Assembly: GCF_000422345.1 (NCBI RefSeq)
Contig: NZ_AULP01000001.1
Coordinates: forward strand, 186,001 to 250,000
Origin: Neomelitea salexigens DSM 19753
GTDB lineage: Bacteria; Pseudomonadota; Gammaproteobacteria; Pseudomonadales; Spongiibacteraceae
Length of the DNA stretch: 64,000 nucleotides
Direction: 5' to 3'
The position numbers were made by a program, and so were the translations under genes. Below are positions 63,137 to 64,000 of the stretch, piece by piece. Below the pieces are notes generated by a model. It saw nothing but the letters and a program-made list of their open reading frames with translations. It was not told the DNA's origin and searched no databases. Position 1 is the first letter of the stretch. Every line of letters starts with the position of its first letter.

Positions 63137-64000
63137 TGGCGACGCGCCACTCCTCAATTAGCCGCCGGCTCATCATCTCGATGATCATTGCTATGCCCCT
63201 ATTACTGGGATTGACCGCCGCTGCTATTGATCGCGCCTACCAGAGTAGTTTGCTGAAAGCCGAGGAAAACCGACTCCAAGCCCAATTTTTTTCTCTATTA
63301 GGGGCCGTTGAATGGAACGAGGAGGATGGCTTTCGCACCGATGATCGGCTCAAAGAGCCCGACTTCTGGCAGTTTCGCTCCGGGCTTTACGCTGACATAC
63401 AATCTCCCGACGGTAAGCAGCTGTGGCGCTCACTAAGCGCCGATACCTTGTCGCTACCCAACAACTTCGAAACATCACGGCCTGGCGAGGCCGTCACCGG
63501 CGAAACGCTCATCGACCAAAAACCTTTCCTCTATTACCGCTACCGCGCCCTGTGGGAAACGGAGGAAAATGAGGATCTGGCGATTGTTTTTTCTCTGTAC
63601 TCAGAAAAAACAAATCTCATTCGAGAACAGAGACAGTTCCGCCAGCAGATGGCGATATGGATGACCATCGTTGCTTGTCTTTCTGTGCTTTTAGTATCTG
63701 TCATCCAATACTGGGGCTTAAAACCACTGCGCAGGCTGGCAAAAGAACTGCGTTTACTAGAGAAAGGCCAAGCCGAGCGGCTCGGCGATAACTACCCCAG
63801 TGAATTGGCGGCTATCACCAGCAACCTCAATCAACTAATCGAAAAAGAGCGCCGGCAGCGCGAGCGGTATCGCAATACCTTGGGGGACCTAGCTCACAGT
63901 TTGAAAACCCCGCTTGCGGTGCTAAAAAGTGGCCAGTTAGACGACGTTCAACGTAACGAACAAATCGAGAGGATGGATAATATTGTTCGCTACCAGCTGC
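63136..64000 (+). CDS. Sensor histidine kinase (PhoQ-like), truncated by the window end
   Basis: The reading frame from the ATG at 63136 stays open to the window edge (288 codons seen). It has an N-terminal helix (RLIISMIIAMPLLLGLTAAAIDRAY), a periplasmic sensor region of about 140 residues rich in acidic residues (WNEEDGFRTDDRLKEPDFWQF, WETEENEDLAI), a second helix near residues 172-195 (MAIWMTIVACLSVLLVSVIQYWGL), a HAMP-like linker and the dimerisation site LGDLAHSLKTPLAVLKS with phospho-acceptor His254. The catalytic ATP-binding domain lies beyond 64000. The acidic sensor part is the feature that makes PhoQ kinases respond to divalent cations and cationic peptides, hence a PhoQ-like call; this is inference. 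Confidence 0.9.
   Translation, partial: MATRHSSISRRLIISMIIAMPLLLGLTAAAIDRAYQSSLLKAEENRLQAQFFSLLGAVEWNEEDGFRTDDRLKEPDFWQFRSGLYADIQSPDGKQLWRSLSADTLSLPNNFETSRPGEAVTGETLIDQKPFLYYRYRALWETEENEDLAIVFSLYSEKTNLIREQRQFRQQMAIWMTIVACLSVLLVSVIQYWGLKPLRRLAKELRLLEKGQAERLGDNYPSELAAITSNLNQLIEKERRQRERYRNTLGDLAHSLKTPLAVLKSGQLDDVQRNEQIERMDNIVRYQL

Overview
The window is a stretch of gammaproteobacterial chromosome. This is supported by core genes with gammaproteobacterial lengths and neighbourhoods: mlaA, hrpA, bifunctional mnmC, divergent recA/mutS followed by fdxA, ybbP-ybbA next to tesA, nhaP2 with the same first residues as the enterobacterial protein, fumC, bioA, ytfJ and truC. An environmental or marine lineage such as the Spongiibacteraceae/Cellvibrionales is my guess from the gene mix, not something the sequence proves. 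Several genes appear to start at TTG with a good Shine-Dalgarno (SD) sequence. I see no rRNA, tRNA, CRISPR array, prophage or intact insertion sequence, and no stretch above 300 bases lacks a gene.

Layout. Bases 1-8813: outer-membrane lipid transport (mlaA), a DUF692/DUF2063 pair (bufferin/MNIO type) with no visible precursor peptide, the RNA helicase hrpA, acyl-CoA ligase fadD and an unrecognised gene, all on the minus strand. Bases 8883-14703: a minus-strand five-gene oligopeptide ABC importer operon (binding protein, two permeases, two ATPases) whose second permease carries an extra domain of about 140 residues. Bases 14723-24928: mnmC, two SnoaL-like proteins, a glutaminyl cyclotransferase, a PreP-type M16 peptidase, a large 5'-nucleotidase-like lipoprotein and a Spy-like periplasmic protein.

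Bases 24985-37531 are the most striking part. recX and recA lie on the same strand but are about 11 kb apart. Between them, on the opposite strand, sit a complete-looking Tad/Flp pilus locus (flp, prepilin peptidase, tadE, rcpC, rcpA, tadA, tadB, tadC, tadD, a DUF3613 gene, tadG) and a pilU-type ATPase gene. The Tad locus has no tadZ or rcpB. recA has a clear LexA box.

Bases 37753-44986: mutS, fdxA, a small acidic lipoprotein, nhaP2, then a divergent atypical SDR and a TetR regulator separated from nhaP2 by a fold-back non-coding element. Bases 44994-54090: the ybbP-ybbA exporter with divergent tesA, fumC, a bioA/ion-channel pair, yjbQ, ytfJ and an SRPBCC protein. Bases 54182-64000: truC, a GMC oxidoreductase, a ybfF hydrolase/DUF2971 pair, a lipoprotein, a DUF3604 protein, a glutathione S-transferase, and a PepSY protein followed by a PhoP/PhoQ-like two-component system whose kinase runs off the window.

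Most of the window is ordinary housekeeping chromosome. The parts that deserve attention are the pilus locus lodged between recA and recX, the fused permease, the precursor-less MNIO pair, the SDR without catalytic Tyr/Lys, and the fold-back element near 43.1-43.2 kb.
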